From contig NZ_LGDE01000360.1 in the NCBI RefSeq assembly GCF_001279725.1, positions 1 to 58,962 on the forward strand: a stretch of DNA of 58,962 nucleotides. Reading direction: 5' to 3'. A program made the position numbers and the translations under genes. This DNA is from Streptomyces sp. WM4235 (lineage in GTDB: Bacteria; Actinomycetota; Actinomycetes; Streptomycetales; Streptomycetaceae). The number at the start of each line of letters is the position of its first letter. Positions within the stretch are counted from its first letter, which is position 1. Shown here in pieces: positions 36,604-46,169 of this stretch. The notes beneath the pieces are model-generated. The model ran no database searches. It was not told where the DNA came from and saw only the letters and a list, made by a program, of their open reading frames with translations.

Positions 36604-37626
36604 TTACTTGGTTAGATCCAGGTTCTGGCCGGGCTTGATGAGGTCCGCGTCCCCTCCGATGACCTGCTCGTTGGCCTCGTAGAGCTTGGTCCAACCGCCC
36701 TTGAGTCCCTTGGCGTCCGCGATGGCGGTCAGGCTGTCGCCCGCCTTCACCGTGTAGACGGGCTCCGGCGCGGTGTTGGGAACGGCCCCGAGGGACTCGT
36801 CCGCCGCCGGGCCGCGGTGCTTGCCGCCGCCGTCCGCCGCCGAGTCGGTCGGGGTGCCGGTCGGGGTGCCCGTCGGGGCCGAGGGCGTGGTGGACGGGTC
36901 GGCCGGGTTCGGGTCCCTGGCGGGGTCCGAGGGGGCCACCGGGGTGGTCGTGCCGCCCGGGGTGGTCGGGGAGACCGGCGGCTGGTTGCCCGGACCGGTG
37001 GGAAGGGTCGGGTCCGGGTCCGGCATGACGGGCAGTCCGGCGTTGGGCCCCTGCGGTACGTCGGGCAGCGTGAACGACGGCGCGCCGGACGGGGAGGGCA
37101 GGGTCGGGGCGGGCGCGGTGGGCGTCGGCACCCCGAAGTCGGTGGCGGGCGTGGAACCGCTCTTCGGCACCGCGGAGTCGGGGCGGGAGGGGGTGGGCGC
37201 GACCGGCGCGGGCGTCTCGATCCGGCCGGGGTCCACCGCGGCCGACGGACCCTGTCGCGTCAGGCCGGCCGAGGACGCGCACAGCGGCCACGCCTGGGGA
37301 CCCTGCGAGGCCAGCACCTTTTCGGCGATGGCGATCTGCTGGGAGCGGCTGGCGAGGTCGGGGCGCGTCGCGTAGTCGAGTCCGCCGGCCTCGTTCCACT
37401 GCTCCTGGGTGAACTGGAGCCCCCCGTAGGCGCCGCTGCCGTAGTTGGCGCTCCAGGAACCGCCGCTCTCGCACTCGGCGACCGTGTCCCACGTGCCGGC
37501 GTCGGCGGCGCTCGCGTTGGTTGCCGCGAGCAGCGGCAGGGCCAACGCGGAACCGGCGACTCCGGCGGTGACGACGAGTGCGGGTATCTGCTTGGGGCGT
37601 CTGTGGCGGCCGTTCCCGGAACGCAT
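36604..37626 (-). CDS. second resuscitation-promoting factor-like protein with LysM
   Basis: Secreted muralytic protein, 340 aa. The signal peptide covers about 1-40 (RHRR start, NASA-ADA cleavage). The Rpf domain (about 41-115) keeps the catalytic Glu in AECESGGSW and GAYGGLQFTQEQW. A very long Pro/Thr/Gly linker (about 125-285) would span the wall, and a C-terminal LysM (YTVKAGDSLTAIADAKG, KPGQNLDL) follows. ATG 37626 has AAAGG eight to nine bases upstream. It is a tandem paralogue of the riboswitch-controlled gene but has no such leader, since only about 110 bp separate it from the P450 gene, so the two are regulated differently. Confidence 0.9.
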   Translation of the reverse strand: MRSGNGRHRRPKQIPALVVTAGVAGSALALPLLAATNASAADAGTWDTVAECESGGSWSANYGSGAYGGLQFTQEQWNEAGGLDYATRPDLASRSQQIAIAEKVLASQGPQAWPLCASSAGLTRQGPSAAVDPGRIETPAPVAPTPSRPDSAVPKSGSTPATDFGVPTPTAPAPTLPSPSGAPSFTLPDVPQGPNAGLPVMPDPDPTLPTGPGNQPPVSPTTPGGTTTPVAPSDPARDPNPADPSTTPSAPTGTPTGTPTDSAADGGGKHRGPAADESLGAVPNTAPEPVYTVKAGDSLTAIADAKGLKGGWTKLYEANEQVIGGDADLIKPGQNLDLTK

Positions 37627-37740
37627 GAGGCTGTACCTTTCGCATAACGGCGGGGTAACGGCAGAACCTAGCGGCCTTGGCATACAAGTAACAAGTTTGG
37701 TCGGAAACTGACTCGCGGTCAGGCCGGCTCCGGTCGCACC

Positions 37741-39018
37741 TCAGTCGTTTCGGGGTGTGAAGCGGACCGGAAGCGTGCGCAGGCCACGCATGATGAGTCC
37801 GCCCCGCCAGCGCAGGTCCGCAGGTGGAACGGCGAGTTCCAGATCCGGCAGACGCATCAGCAAACTCTTGAGCGCCGTCTGTCCTTCAAGACGCGCGAGC
37901 GGCGCGCCGAGGCAGTAATGGATGCCGTGCCCGTATCCGAGGTGCTGATTGTCACTCCGGGACAGGTCCAGAGTGTCCGGTTCTGCGAATCTCGCGGGGT
38001 CCCGGTCCGCGGCCGCGAGGACCACCAGCACCGGATCGCCGACCGCGATGTCGCGCCCGCCGAGGGTCAGCGGTTCGGTGGCGAACCGCCAGGTCGCCAG
38101 TTCCACGGGCCCGTCGTAGCGCAGCAGCTCCTCGACACCGGTCTCCAGCAGCCCGCTCTCGCCGGCGGCCAGGGAGGCCTGGAGGCGCTCGCGCTGCTCC
38201 GGGTTCATGAAGAGGGAGTGGACGCCGTTCCCGATGAGGTTCACGGTCGTCTCGAAGCCGGCGAAGAGCAGGATGAAGGCCATCGCGGTGGCCTCGGCCT
38301 CCGTCAGGTGGTCGCCGTGGTCGCCGGCCCGGATCAGATCCGAGATCAGGTCGTTGCCCAGATCGTCCCGTTTGCGGTGGATGAGTTCCCCGAGATAGGT
38401 CCGCATCCGCTTCACGGAACGGGCGACCCCGCCGCGCGGTCCGCCGCCGTGCCGGATCATCATCCCGGCCCAGTCCCGGAAGTCGTCCTGGTCCTCGCGC
38501 GGTACGCCGAGCATCTCGCAGATGGCGTAGATGGGGAGCGGGAACGCGAACTCGTGGATGAGGTCCGCCTCCCCCTTCCCGGCGAACCCGTCGATGAGGT
38601 GGTCGGTGAGCTCCTGGACGCGCGGGGCGAACTCCGCCACCCGGCGCGGGGTGAACGCCTTCGACACCAGCCGCCGCAGCCGGGTGTGGTCCGGCGGGTC
38701 GATGTTCAGCAGGTGCGTCATCAGCTCCGCCTTGCGCTCCCCCGGGATGCCGGTCTTGCCCTTGGCGTGCGCCGGCTCCGCGTGGTGCGCCGGGTTCTTG
38801 CTGAGGCGCTGGTCGGCGAGGGCCTGGCGGGCGTCCGCGTACCGGGTCACCAGCCAGGCCTCCACGCCGCTCGGGAGCTTGGTGCGGTGCACGGGGGAGT
38901 GCTCGCGCAGCCAGGCGTACGCCGGGTACGGGTCGGTGGCGAACTCCCAGTCGAACAGGGTGGGGCCCTGGGGGGAGGAGGTCTCGTCGGCGGGTTCCGC
39001 GGGGGTCGGCTCATGCAC
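37741..39018 (-). CDS. cytochrome P450
   Basis: Heme-thiolate monooxygenase, 425 aa. The I-helix FAGFETT supplies the oxygen-activating Thr, the K-helix ExxR is in EELLRYDG, and the heme loop GYGHGIHYCLGAPLAR carries the Cys ligand. It looks like the CYP107 group, and position next to rpf suggests the CYP107U line of Streptomyces, but that is from memory. GTG 39018 (VHEPTPAEP) has a weak ribosome site; earlier starts would run into the divergent globin gene. No ferredoxin gene is adjacent. Substrate unknown. Confidence 0.9.
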   Translation of the reverse strand: MHEPTPAEPADETSSPQGPTLFDWEFATDPYPAYAWLREHSPVHRTKLPSGVEAWLVTRYADARQALADQRLSKNPAHHAEPAHAKGKTGIPGERKAELMTHLLNIDPPDHTRLRRLVSKAFTPRRVAEFAPRVQELTDHLIDGFAGKGEADLIHEFAFPLPIYAICEMLGVPREDQDDFRDWAGMMIRHGGGPRGGVARSVKRMRTYLGELIHRKRDDLGNDLISDLIRAGDHGDHLTEAEATAMAFILLFAGFETTVNLIGNGVHSLFMNPEQRERLQASLAAGESGLLETGVEELLRYDGPVELATWRFATEPLTLGGRDIAVGDPVLVVLAAADRDPARFAEPDTLDLSRSDNQHLGYGHGIHYCLGAPLARLEGQTALKSLLMRLPDLELAVPPADLRWRGGLIMRGLRTLPVRFTPRND

Positions 39019-39095
39019 CCGCTGACCGTATCCCGGCCTCCGGACGCCATCCCATATGGGTGCTTCGTCGCGGCTGTCCGTAGATCCGCCAAGGC

Positions 39096-39126
39096 TTGAC
39101 CCCGCCCGCTCCGGCGTTCCTACTTT
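39096..39126 (+). promoter_or_regulatory. promoter of the globin-reductase, probably leaderless
   Basis: TTGACC (39096-39101) and TACTTT (39121-39126), 19 bp apart, with the GTG start seven bases after the -10 box and no Shine-Dalgarno. This fits a transcript that begins at or next to the start codon. Confidence 0.5.
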
Positions 39127-39133
39127 CGCTGTT

Positions 39134-40336
39134 GTGGACGTGAGGATCTTGAAGAGCAGTTTCGCGGTGGTGGAGAGACGGGCCGAGCACGCCGTCAAGT
39201 ACTTCTACTCGCACCTCTTCTGGCACCACCCCGAGGTCCGCCCGCTCTTCCCCTCCTCCCCGGCGGACATGGAACGCCAGCGGGACCGGCTCTTCGCCGC
39301 CCTCACCCACGTGGTCACCCACCTGGAGACCGAGACCCTCGTCCCCTACCTCCGCGACCTCGGCCGCGACCACCGCAAGTTCCGGGTCGGCCCCGAGCAC
39401 TACGCGGCCGTCGGCACCAGCCTGCTCGCCGCCCTCGCCGAGACCTCCGGCGCGACCTGGACACCCGAGGTGGAGAAGGCCTGGGCCGAGGCCTACCAGG
39501 TGATCGCCGACGCGATGACGGCCGGCGCCGCCGAGAGCACCGACCCGCCCTGGTGGGACGCCGAGATCGTCCGCCACCTCCAGTACGGGCAGGACGTCGC
39601 CGTACTGACCCTGCGCCCCGACCTCCCGCTCCCCTATCTCCCCGGCCAGTACGTGAGCGTGAGCAGCGCCCGCGTCCCGACCACCTGGCGCACCTACTCC
39701 CTGGCCAACGCGCCCCGCCCCGACGGCACCGTCGACCTGCACGTCAGCCGGATCGAGGAGGGCCGACTGTCCCACGTGCTGGTCCGCGAGGCACGGCCCG
39801 GGGAGACGCTGCGACTGGGCGCGCCCGGTGGCCGGCTCACGCTGCGCCGCGAGGACCGCCCGGTCACCTTCATCGCCGCCGGCACCGGTTGGGCCCCGAT
39901 CCGCGCCATGCTGGAGGACCTCGCGGACGACCCTCCCGACCAGGACGTACGGCTCTTCGTCGTCGCGCGGGACGCCGCGCACCTCTACGACCGGCCGTTC
40001 ATCGACGCGTTCGCCGCCGCCCACCGCCGGCTCGCCGTCACCTACCTCACACCCGCCCCCGGACAGCACCGCAACCAGGCCACCGACCGGCTGGCGACCG
40101 CGCTCGGCCACCGCGGCCTGTGGCGGGACCAGGACGTCTACCTCGGCGGGCCGGCGCAGTTCATCGAGGAGACCGCGTACCTCCTGGAGGAACTCGGCGC
40201 CCGACCCGACCGGATCTTCCACGACGCGATCCCCGCGGGCGGCTCCGGGCGGACCCGCCCGGTGGGCTTCGGGGAATGGTTCCTGAGCCCGCCGGACCCG
40301 CACTGGCACAACCCCTCGGGGCGCGCACCGCTGTAG
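39134..40336 (+). CDS. flavohemoglobin-type globin/FNR oxidoreductase
   Basis: Single-chain globin plus reductase, 400 aa. The globin domain (about 1-135) carries the likely proximal His H80 in LGRDHRKFRVG and YFYSHLFWHHPEVRPLFP early on. The FNR part (about 145-385) has the FAD motif RTYSLAN (186-192), the NAD(P)H motif GTGWAPIRAM (250-259) and YLGGPAQFIEE. Such proteins dioxygenate nitric oxide or reduce heme partners. GTG 39134 has no ribosome site but sits just after a -10-like TACTTT. Divergent from the P450 gene, it could also supply electrons; that is speculation. Confidence 0.87.
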   Translation: MDVRILKSSFAVVERRAEHAVKYFYSHLFWHHPEVRPLFPSSPADMERQRDRLFAALTHVVTHLETETLVPYLRDLGRDHRKFRVGPEHYAAVGTSLLAALAETSGATWTPEVEKAWAEAYQVIADAMTAGAAESTDPPWWDAEIVRHLQYGQDVAVLTLRPDLPLPYLPGQYVSVSSARVPTTWRTYSLANAPRPDGTVDLHVSRIEEGRLSHVLVREARPGETLRLGAPGGRLTLRREDRPVTFIAAGTGWAPIRAMLEDLADDPPDQDVRLFVVARDAAHLYDRPFIDAFAAAHRRLAVTYLTPAPGQHRNQATDRLATALGHRGLWRDQDVYLGGPAQFIEETAYLLEELGARPDRIFHDAIPAGGSGRTRPVGFGEWFLSPPDPHWHNPSGRAPL

Positions 40337-40367
40337 GGGACGTCGTCCACGTGCCGCCCGGCGCGGG

Positions 40368-41345
40368 TCAGGCGTCGGCGACCTCCGCCGCCCGGATCGC
40401 GTCCCGGTAGACGCGGGCCGCGGCGCGCAGCGCGGTCTCGGGGTCGACGCCCGCCGCCTCGGCGCGCGCCGCCAGTTCCAGCAACTCGTATCCGACGCCC
40501 TCGCCCCGGGGCAGTTCCACCGCGATGCCGCCCGCACGGGCCCGGCCGGCGAGCTTGGCCGCGAGGGCGAGGCCGGGCTGGGCGACCGGGACCCCGTCCG
40601 TGACCGACGCGCGGCGCTTCTCGACCGCCTTGGTCGCCTGCCAGTGCGCGTTGACGTCCTCGGGGGTCTCGGCCCGCGCGTCGCCGAAGACGTGCGGGTG
40701 GCGGCGGATCAGCTTGTCGACCAGGTCCCCGGCCACGTCGTCGACGGAGAACGGCTCGTCGGCGTGCTCCTGCGCGATCCGCGCGTGGAAGAACACCTGG
40801 AGCAGTACGTCGCCCAACTCCTCGCGCAGTTCCTCCCGGTCGCCGGCCTCGATCGCCTCGACCAGCTCGTACGCCTCCTCGATGGCGTACTTCACCAGGC
40901 CCTCGTGGGTCTGCGCCGAGGTCCAGGGGCATTCCCGCCGCACCCGGTCCATCACCTGCACCAGGTCGAGCAGCCGCGCGCCGGGCAGGTCGTAGGACCC
41001 GGGCAGCAGTTCCAGGTCCGGCATGGCGACCCGACCGGAGCCGGCCAGCCGGGCGAGCCCGTCGGTGAGGCGCTGGTCGCCCTCGCCGCTCGGCAGCACC
41101 ACGACGGTGGCGCCGCCGGCGCAGGCCTCGACGAGTTCGTGGGCGTCGGGGACCGCGTGGAGCACCTCGACACCCGCCTCGCGCAGGTACGGCAGCTGCG
41201 GGTGGTCGGGGTCGGCGCACAGCACCCGGTCCGCGGCGTGCAGGGTCTGCCACGCGGACCAGGACAGCAGGCCCGGGGCGACCCGGTGGCTGGTGGTCAG
41301 CAGGACGATGCGGCCGGTGGGCTCGGGGGACGCGTGCTCAGTCAC
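40368..41345 (-). CDS. mazG: nucleoside triphosphate pyrophosphohydrolase MazG
   Basis: House-cleaning enzyme that hydrolyses NTPs to NMP and PPi, 325 aa. The N-terminal half (about 1-115; VLCADPDHPQLPYL, ATVVVLPSGEGD) is a relic methylase-like domain common in actinomycetes. The MazG domain begins at LLDLVQVMDRVRRECPW and carries the metal-binding EEAYELVEAIEAGD...EELGDVLLQVFFHARIA. GTG 41345 lies just behind a G-rich stretch with GGAGG further up. It converges with the globin gene and is downstream of the SurA-like lipoprotein gene. Confidence 0.93.
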   Translation of the reverse strand: MTEHASPEPTGRIVLLTTSHRVAPGLLSWSAWQTLHAADRVLCADPDHPQLPYLREAGVEVLHAVPDAHELVEACAGGATVVVLPSGEGDQRLTDGLARLAGSGRVAMPDLELLPGSYDLPGARLLDLVQVMDRVRRECPWTSAQTHEGLVKYAIEEAYELVEAIEAGDREELREELGDVLLQVFFHARIAQEHADEPFSVDDVAGDLVDKLIRRHPHVFGDARAETPEDVNAHWQATKAVEKRRASVTDGVPVAQPGLALAAKLAGRARAGGIAVELPRGEGVGYELLELAARAEAAGVDPETALRAAARVYRDAIRAAEVADA

Positions 41346-41373
41346 CCCCCGAACCTACCTCCGGACGGACGAC

Positions 41374-42003
41374 TCAGGTCCCGGCGGGTACGGCCTGCTC
41401 GGGACGGGTCCGCTGGATGATCCACGGGGTGGTTCCGTCACCGAGCCGGATCCCCTCGGCGTCCCAGCTGCCGTAACGCGGGTTGACCTCGATGCCCAGC
41501 TTCTCGGCGGCAGCCGAGGCGGGCGCGGTGAGCTTGTCCTTGCCGTACTTCTCCATGAGCTTGGACAGGAGCAACTGGTCCGTGATGAAGCGGTCGATCT
41601 GGCCGGGGGCCGTCACCGCCTCCTGGAGGATGGCCGCCTGGAACTTCTGCGGGCCGCCGCTGCTGTCGACGAGCGTTTTGCGCTGCTCCTCGATCTCCTT
41701 CGTGGTGACGGTGATCCCGGCGTCCTTGGCCATCTTGTCGAGGATCCGGCTGTTGATCAGGCCGCGCAGCTTCGTCCGCTCCAGTCGCGGGGAACTCTCC
41801 ACGAGCTCGGCCGGCGTGGGGGTCGTGGACCGGTTCTGTGCGGCGCGTACGTCGTTCACCTGGGCCTGGAGCGCTGAGGTGGTGATCCGTTCGCCGCCCA
41901 CCACGGCCGCCGTGCCGGGGCGGGTCTCGTTCGAGCAGGCGGACAGCAGGGGAGCCGCCGCGAGCAGGACGGCGGAGACGGAGAGCGCAGTGCGACGGTG
42001 CAA
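41374..42003 (-). CDS. SurA-like N-terminal domain lipoprotein
   Basis: Surface lipoprotein, 209 aa, with a lipobox LLSAC (Cys 23) after a short RR-containing signal (HRRTALSVSAVLLAAAPLLSAC). The mature part resembles the SurA_N chaperone domain: VVGGERITTSALQAQVNDVR, helices with LINSRILDKMAKDAGITVTTKEIEE, and an ending SWDAEGIRLGDGTTPWI. No PPIase domain follows, so a chaperone or holdase role outside the membrane is likely. The start is a TTG at 42003, chosen because GGAGG lies five bases before it. It is 28 bp upstream of mazG, probably in one operon. Confidence 0.87.
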   Translation of the reverse strand: MHRRTALSVSAVLLAAAPLLSACSNETRPGTAAVVGGERITTSALQAQVNDVRAAQNRSTTPTPAELVESSPRLERTKLRGLINSRILDKMAKDAGITVTTKEIEEQRKTLVDSSGGPQKFQAAILQEAVTAPGQIDRFITDQLLLSKLMEKYGKDKLTAPASAAAEKLGIEVNPRYGSWDAEGIRLGDGTTPWIIQRTRPEQAVPAGT

Positions 42004-42195
42004 AGGAGCCTCCAGGGCCGGGAGATTGTGCGTCGATGCACAAGGGCCGTGCGGTGATCGATGTTATGCAGTCAGGGTGATCCGAGCCACTGGTTCGACC
42101 AACGATTCCGAGCGTGTTGGGGTGCGCGAGTGTTGGCACGCCGGTCACCCCGGCGCCATCCCGGCGTCCTCCGCGTCTGCCAGGGTCGGCCCACC

Positions 42196-44649
42196 ATGTC
42201 GACACCGCATACCTCCCCGCGGCGCCGCAGCCTGTTCGGCTCGGCGCTCGCCGCCCTGATCACGACGGTGGCCGTGTGTGCCGGGGACGCCGTCGCGCGC
42301 GTCTTCCCGTACGGGCCCCGCCACCGCAGCGTCAACGACCTCGGCAACCAGTTCGTGCCCTTCCACGCGCACCTGTGGGACCTGCTGCACGGGCGCGCCG
42401 AGGGCGGTCTGCTCCTCAACTGGCAGTCCGGGTACGGGACGAGCTTCCTGCCGGACTTCGGGACGTACCTGTCGAGCCCGTTCGCGGTGCTCGTCGGGGT
42501 CTTCCCGCGCGCGGACATCGACCTCGCCGTGTACGTGGTCACCGTGCTCAAGACGGCCGCCGCGGCCGCGGCCATGGCGTGGTCGCTGCGCACGCAGCGG
42601 CGCGGGCCGTGGTGGGCGGCGGGGCTGCTCGGGGCCTCGTACGCGCTGTGCGGCTGGTCCGTGATCGAGGCCGCGTACAACCCGATGTGGCTGGACGGGC
42701 TGATCGCGTTCCCGCTCCTGTGTCTGACGGGTGAATGGGCGCTGCGCGGCCGACGTCCCGGCGCGGCGGCCCTGGTCGTGGCCCTGTGTTGGACGGCGAA
42801 CTTCTACACCGCGTACATGGCGACGCTGGGCGCGGCGCTGGTGCTCGTGGTGCGGCTGGCGCAGGACCGGGACGTGGTGCCGGGCGGACGGCGCGGGCTC
42901 GGGCGGGCGCGGGTGCTCGGGCGGGCCGCGACGGCGACCGTCCTGGGCATCGCGCTGGCCGCGCCGGTGCTGGCGCCGCTGTTCCTCAGTTCGAGGCAGG
43001 CCTATCCGGGGTGGTCCCGGGAGTTCGCGCCGGCGGCGACCGGGGACCTGTTGGCGCGGCTGCTGCCCGCCACCTACTCCTTCTCCTCCCCCGCCCTCTT
43101 CGTCGGTACCGGAACGCTGTTGCTGGTGGCGGCGCTGCCGTTCCACCGGGCGGTGCCGGTGCGGGCCCGACTGTGGTGGACGGGGCTCGTGGTGGCGGTG
43201 CTGCTGTCGTTCCAGTGGGCGCCGACCCACCTGGCCTGGCACGCGTTCGCGACCCCGAACGGCAGCCCGTACCGGCAGACCTTCGTGCTCGCCGGGATCG
43301 TGGTCATCGCCGCCTGGACCGGGCTGGCGGCCGGCCCGCCGGGGGTGCGGGCGCTGGCCTCGGGCGCGGGGGTACTCTGCCTGGCCGCGCTCGGGGCCGG
43401 CGGCAGCGCCCTCGCGACCGGCTGGGGGTACGCGCTGTTCGGCGGCGGGCTGGCGGTGGCCGGCTGGGCGTGGTGGGCGCTGCGCGGCCGGCGCCGCGCG
43501 CTCCCGGCGGCCGGGCTGCTGGTCGCGGTCCTGGTGGGCCAGGCCGCGGCGACCGTCGCGTACGGGCACCTGGGCAAGCTCGGCGGGCTGGACGACTACC
43601 CGTCCTGGGGGCCGGCGCACACGGCGCGCGCCGAGGCGTTGGCGGGCGCCGAGGGGTGGCCCGGGTACCGGACCGACGCGGGCCGGCCGGCGCTGACGGG
43701 CAACGATCCGCTGCTGCTCGGCGGTGAGGGCGGCGCGTACTACAGCAGCCACACCCCGGACGTGTTCACCCGCACGATGGTCGCCCTCGGGGCGGGCTGG
43801 ACCTCGCGGGGCCGCAACGTCCAGAGCCTCGACAACCCGGTGACCGACGCCGTCTTCGCGGTCGGGGCCAGGCTCCGAGCGGACGGCACGATCGGCCGGG
43901 CGACGGCCGCGCCGCTGGTCACGGTCCGGCGCCCGGGTCCCCCGCTCGCCTACGGCCCCTCCCCCTTCGCCAACCAGGAACTCCTGCTGGGCGCCCGGGT
44001 CTACGAGGCCCCGCTCACGCCGGGCCTGTGCCGCGCGGGCACCGAGGCGTTCCTGTGGGCCCCGGAGTACAACGGCGCGGCCCGGCTCGCGGACGGCCCG
44101 GCGTTCCGGCTGAACGCCCGTCCGCCGCGCAACCGGGCCGCGCTCCAGCCGATGGGCGTCGCGCACGGGCCCGCCTCGCGGCTGGTCTTCGCGCGGCCCG
44201 CGCCCGCCCGTTGGGAGCTGGCCTGCCTGGACCGGGCCCGGCTGGACACGGCGGTGGCCGCGCTGCGGGCCGGCGCGCCGACCGCGCTCCGGGTCGACGC
44301 GTCGGGCGTACGGGCCACCCTGCGGCCGGGCACGACCGGCACGGTGGTGCTGTCGGCGCCGGCCATCGCGGGCTGGACCTGCGGCGGCCGGCCGGCCGCC
44401 GCCCACCTGGGGCTGGTCGCCGTACCCGTGGGCCCCGACACCCGCTCGGTGACGTGTACGTTCCGCCCGCCGGGCCTGGTCCCGGGCGCGGCGGTCGCGG
44501 CGGTCGCCCTCCTGGTCCTGTTCGCCCGGCTCGTCCCGGTCGGCCGACTCCGGCGCGGGGCCGGTGGGGCGCGGCGTACCGGGTCGCGGCCGTCGGCCCC
44601 GTCCGGTACGCCGTCCGATCGGGCGGAGGACTTCGGCGTCCGGGTGTGA
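42196..44649 (+). CDS. YfhO-family membrane protein
   Basis: Large integral membrane protein, 817 aa, with about 12 TM helices in the first 500 residues and a C-terminal extracytoplasmic domain. Near the N-terminus the motif NDLGNQFVPFHAHLWDLLHG, followed by NWQSGYGTSFLPDFGTYLSSPF, is typical of YfhO-type proteins, a GT-C-like glycosyltransferase fold implicated in glycosylating teichoic acids or lipoproteins. ATG 42196 has a weak site; no better start fits, since earlier frame extends into the divergent lipoprotein promoter. One TM block (about 275-500) is Gly/Ala-rich and its third-codon GC is extreme. No operon partner is evident. Confidence 0.85.
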   Translation: MSTPHTSPRRRSLFGSALAALITTVAVCAGDAVARVFPYGPRHRSVNDLGNQFVPFHAHLWDLLHGRAEGGLLLNWQSGYGTSFLPDFGTYLSSPFAVLVGVFPRADIDLAVYVVTVLKTAAAAAAMAWSLRTQRRGPWWAAGLLGASYALCGWSVIEAAYNPMWLDGLIAFPLLCLTGEWALRGRRPGAAALVVALCWTANFYTAYMATLGAALVLVVRLAQDRDVVPGGRRGLGRARVLGRAATATVLGIALAAPVLAPLFLSSRQAYPGWSREFAPAATGDLLARLLPATYSFSSPALFVGTGTLLLVAALPFHRAVPVRARLWWTGLVVAVLLSFQWAPTHLAWHAFATPNGSPYRQTFVLAGIVVIAAWTGLAAGPPGVRALASGAGVLCLAALGAGGSALATGWGYALFGGGLAVAGWAWWALRGRRRALPAAGLLVAVLVGQAAATVAYGHLGKLGGLDDYPSWGPAHTARAEALAGAEGWPGYRTDAGRPALTGNDPLLLGGEGGAYYSSHTPDVFTRTMVALGAGWTSRGRNVQSLDNPVTDAVFAVGARLRADGTIGRATAAPLVTVRRPGPPLAYGPSPFANQELLLGARVYEAPLTPGLCRAGTEAFLWAPEYNGAARLADGPAFRLNARPPRNRAALQPMGVAHGPASRLVFARPAPARWELACLDRARLDTAVAALRAGAPTALRVDASGVRATLRPGTTGTVVLSAPAIAGWTCGGRPAAAHLGLVAVPVGPDTRSVTCTFRPPGLVPGAAVAAVALLVLFARLVPVGRLRRGAGGARRTGSRPSAPSGTPSDRAEDFGVRV

Positions 44650-44669
44650 GCACGGCCCGGACGCGGGGG

Positions 44670-46169
44670 TCAGCGGACCTGGCCCAGCCACTGGAGGGTG
44701 CGGCGGATCTCGACGGGGAGAGGGTGGCCCGGGCCGTGCACGCGGTCCGCGTCGAAGAGGAGGCGGACCAGGGTGTCGTGGGCGCCCGCCCGGTCGCCGA
44801 GGGAGAGCAGCAGGTGGGCTATCCGGCGGCGGACCTCCAGGGGCAGGCCGGGGTCCGGGTTGGCGTAGTGGTTCTCGAAGAGGGGCAGCAGGGAGCGGTA
44901 CTCGGCGAGGGCGGCGGCCGGTTCGCCGAGCTGTTCCAGGCACTGGGCGGCGTCGTAGCGAAAGCGCAGCGCCTGGGTGTCCCCGGGCGGGAACTCGTCG
45001 GCGAGGCGGCGCAGTTCGGGCAGGGCGCGCCGGTACTGGCCGTCGTCCATCAGCGTGGCCGCGTACTGCTTGCGCAGGGAGCGGACCACCGGCGAGTGGT
45101 CCCCGTGCTCGGCGGCGGCCGCCGGGAGGATGCCGCCGAGGATGTCCACGGCCTGGGTGAGTCGCCCCTGGTCCAGGAGGGTGCGGGCCTCGTCCACGGC
45201 GCCCGGGATGTCCGGCCGGGGCGGGGCGGGCGGCGTGTCCGGGCGGGCCGGCACGGTCGGGCGGTCCGGCCAGGGGGCCTGCGGGCGCAGGAACGGGCGG
45301 GTCGGGTCGAGGTGGCCGGTCGGGACCCCGTGCTTGGGCAGCAGCGGGGTGAGGGCCTCGTACACCTCCTGCGCGGAACCGGGTCGGTCCTGCGGGTCCT
45401 TGGCGAGGAGGTGCAGGAGCACGGCCTCCAGGGCGTGCGGGACCTCGGGACGCAGCCGGCGCACCGGCACCGGGGGTTCGTACAGGTGCCGGTGCAGGAC
45501 TCCGAGGGCGGTGGACCCGGCGAAGGGCACGTTGCCGCTGAGGAGTTCGTACAGCAGCACGCCGAGGGCGTACAGGTCGGTGTAGGGGCCGACGGCGCCG
45601 CCCATGGCCTGTTCGGGTGCCATGTAGGCGGGGCTGCCGATCGGAGTCCCGGTGCTGGTGAGGCGGGTGGTGTCGGTGTCCATCACCGAGGCGACGCCGA
45701 GGTCGAGGACGAGGACCGTGCCGTCGGGACGGATCATCACGTTGCGGGGCTTGAGGTCGCGGTGCACGATCGGCACCGCGTGGACGGCGGACAGCACCGA
45801 GCACAGCTGCGCGACCACCGCGACGGCCCACGGCCACGGGTAGGGGTCGTGTGCCGTGAGGTGGTCGGACAGGTCGGAGCCCTCGACGTACCCCATGACC
45901 AGGTACAGCTCGTCGCCGTCGTTGCCGGCGTCGTGCACGGTGACCAGCCCGGGGTGGTCGACCTGGGCCGTGACCCGGCATTCGCGCACGAAGCGGCGGC
46001 GCAGCTCCTCGGCGACGGTGCCGGGCCCCGCGACCTTGTCGGGGCGCAGCAGTTTGACGGCCACCCGCCGGTCCAACCGGCGGTCGTACGCCGTCCAGAC
46101 CTGGCCCATGCCGCCCTGGCCCAGGATGCCGGCGAGCTGGTAGCGGTCGCCGATGAGCCGGTCGGTCAC
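44670..46169 (-). CDS. serine/threonine protein kinase with C-terminal TPR-like region
   Basis: Hanks-type kinase, 499 aa. Kinase domain about 8-270: GQGGMGQVW loop, VAVKLLRP lysine, HRDLKPRN catalytic loop, DLG in VLVLDLGVA in place of DFG, YMAPEQ and DLYALGVLLYELL. A Pro-rich linker (about 285-325) follows, then helical repeats (about 328-495; AVDEARTLLDQGRLTQAVDIL, AATLMDDGQYRRALPELRRLA) of TPR type for partner binding. There is no TM, so it is cytoplasmic. GTG 46169 overlaps the stop of the upstream membrane-protein gene by four bases; that protein is a likely partner or substrate. Confidence 0.93.
   Translation of the reverse strand: MTDRLIGDRYQLAGILGQGGMGQVWTAYDRRLDRRVAVKLLRPDKVAGPGTVAEELRRRFVRECRVTAQVDHPGLVTVHDAGNDGDELYLVMGYVEGSDLSDHLTAHDPYPWPWAVAVVAQLCSVLSAVHAVPIVHRDLKPRNVMIRPDGTVLVLDLGVASVMDTDTTRLTSTGTPIGSPAYMAPEQAMGGAVGPYTDLYALGVLLYELLSGNVPFAGSTALGVLHRHLYEPPVPVRRLRPEVPHALEAVLLHLLAKDPQDRPGSAQEVYEALTPLLPKHGVPTGHLDPTRPFLRPQAPWPDRPTVPARPDTPPAPPRPDIPGAVDEARTLLDQGRLTQAVDILGGILPAAAAEHGDHSPVVRSLRKQYAATLMDDGQYRRALPELRRLADEFPPGDTQALRFRYDAAQCLEQLGEPAAALAEYRSLLPLFENHYANPDPGLPLEVRRRIAHLLLSLGDRAGAHDTLVRLLFDADRVHGPGHPLPVEIRRTLQWLGQVR

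Noticed and set aside
42145..45981. 1278-codon minus-strand open frame over the YfhO-type gene and kinase region
   Set aside because: Low-complexity Arg/Pro/Gly text; conflicts with two genes that have clear domains.
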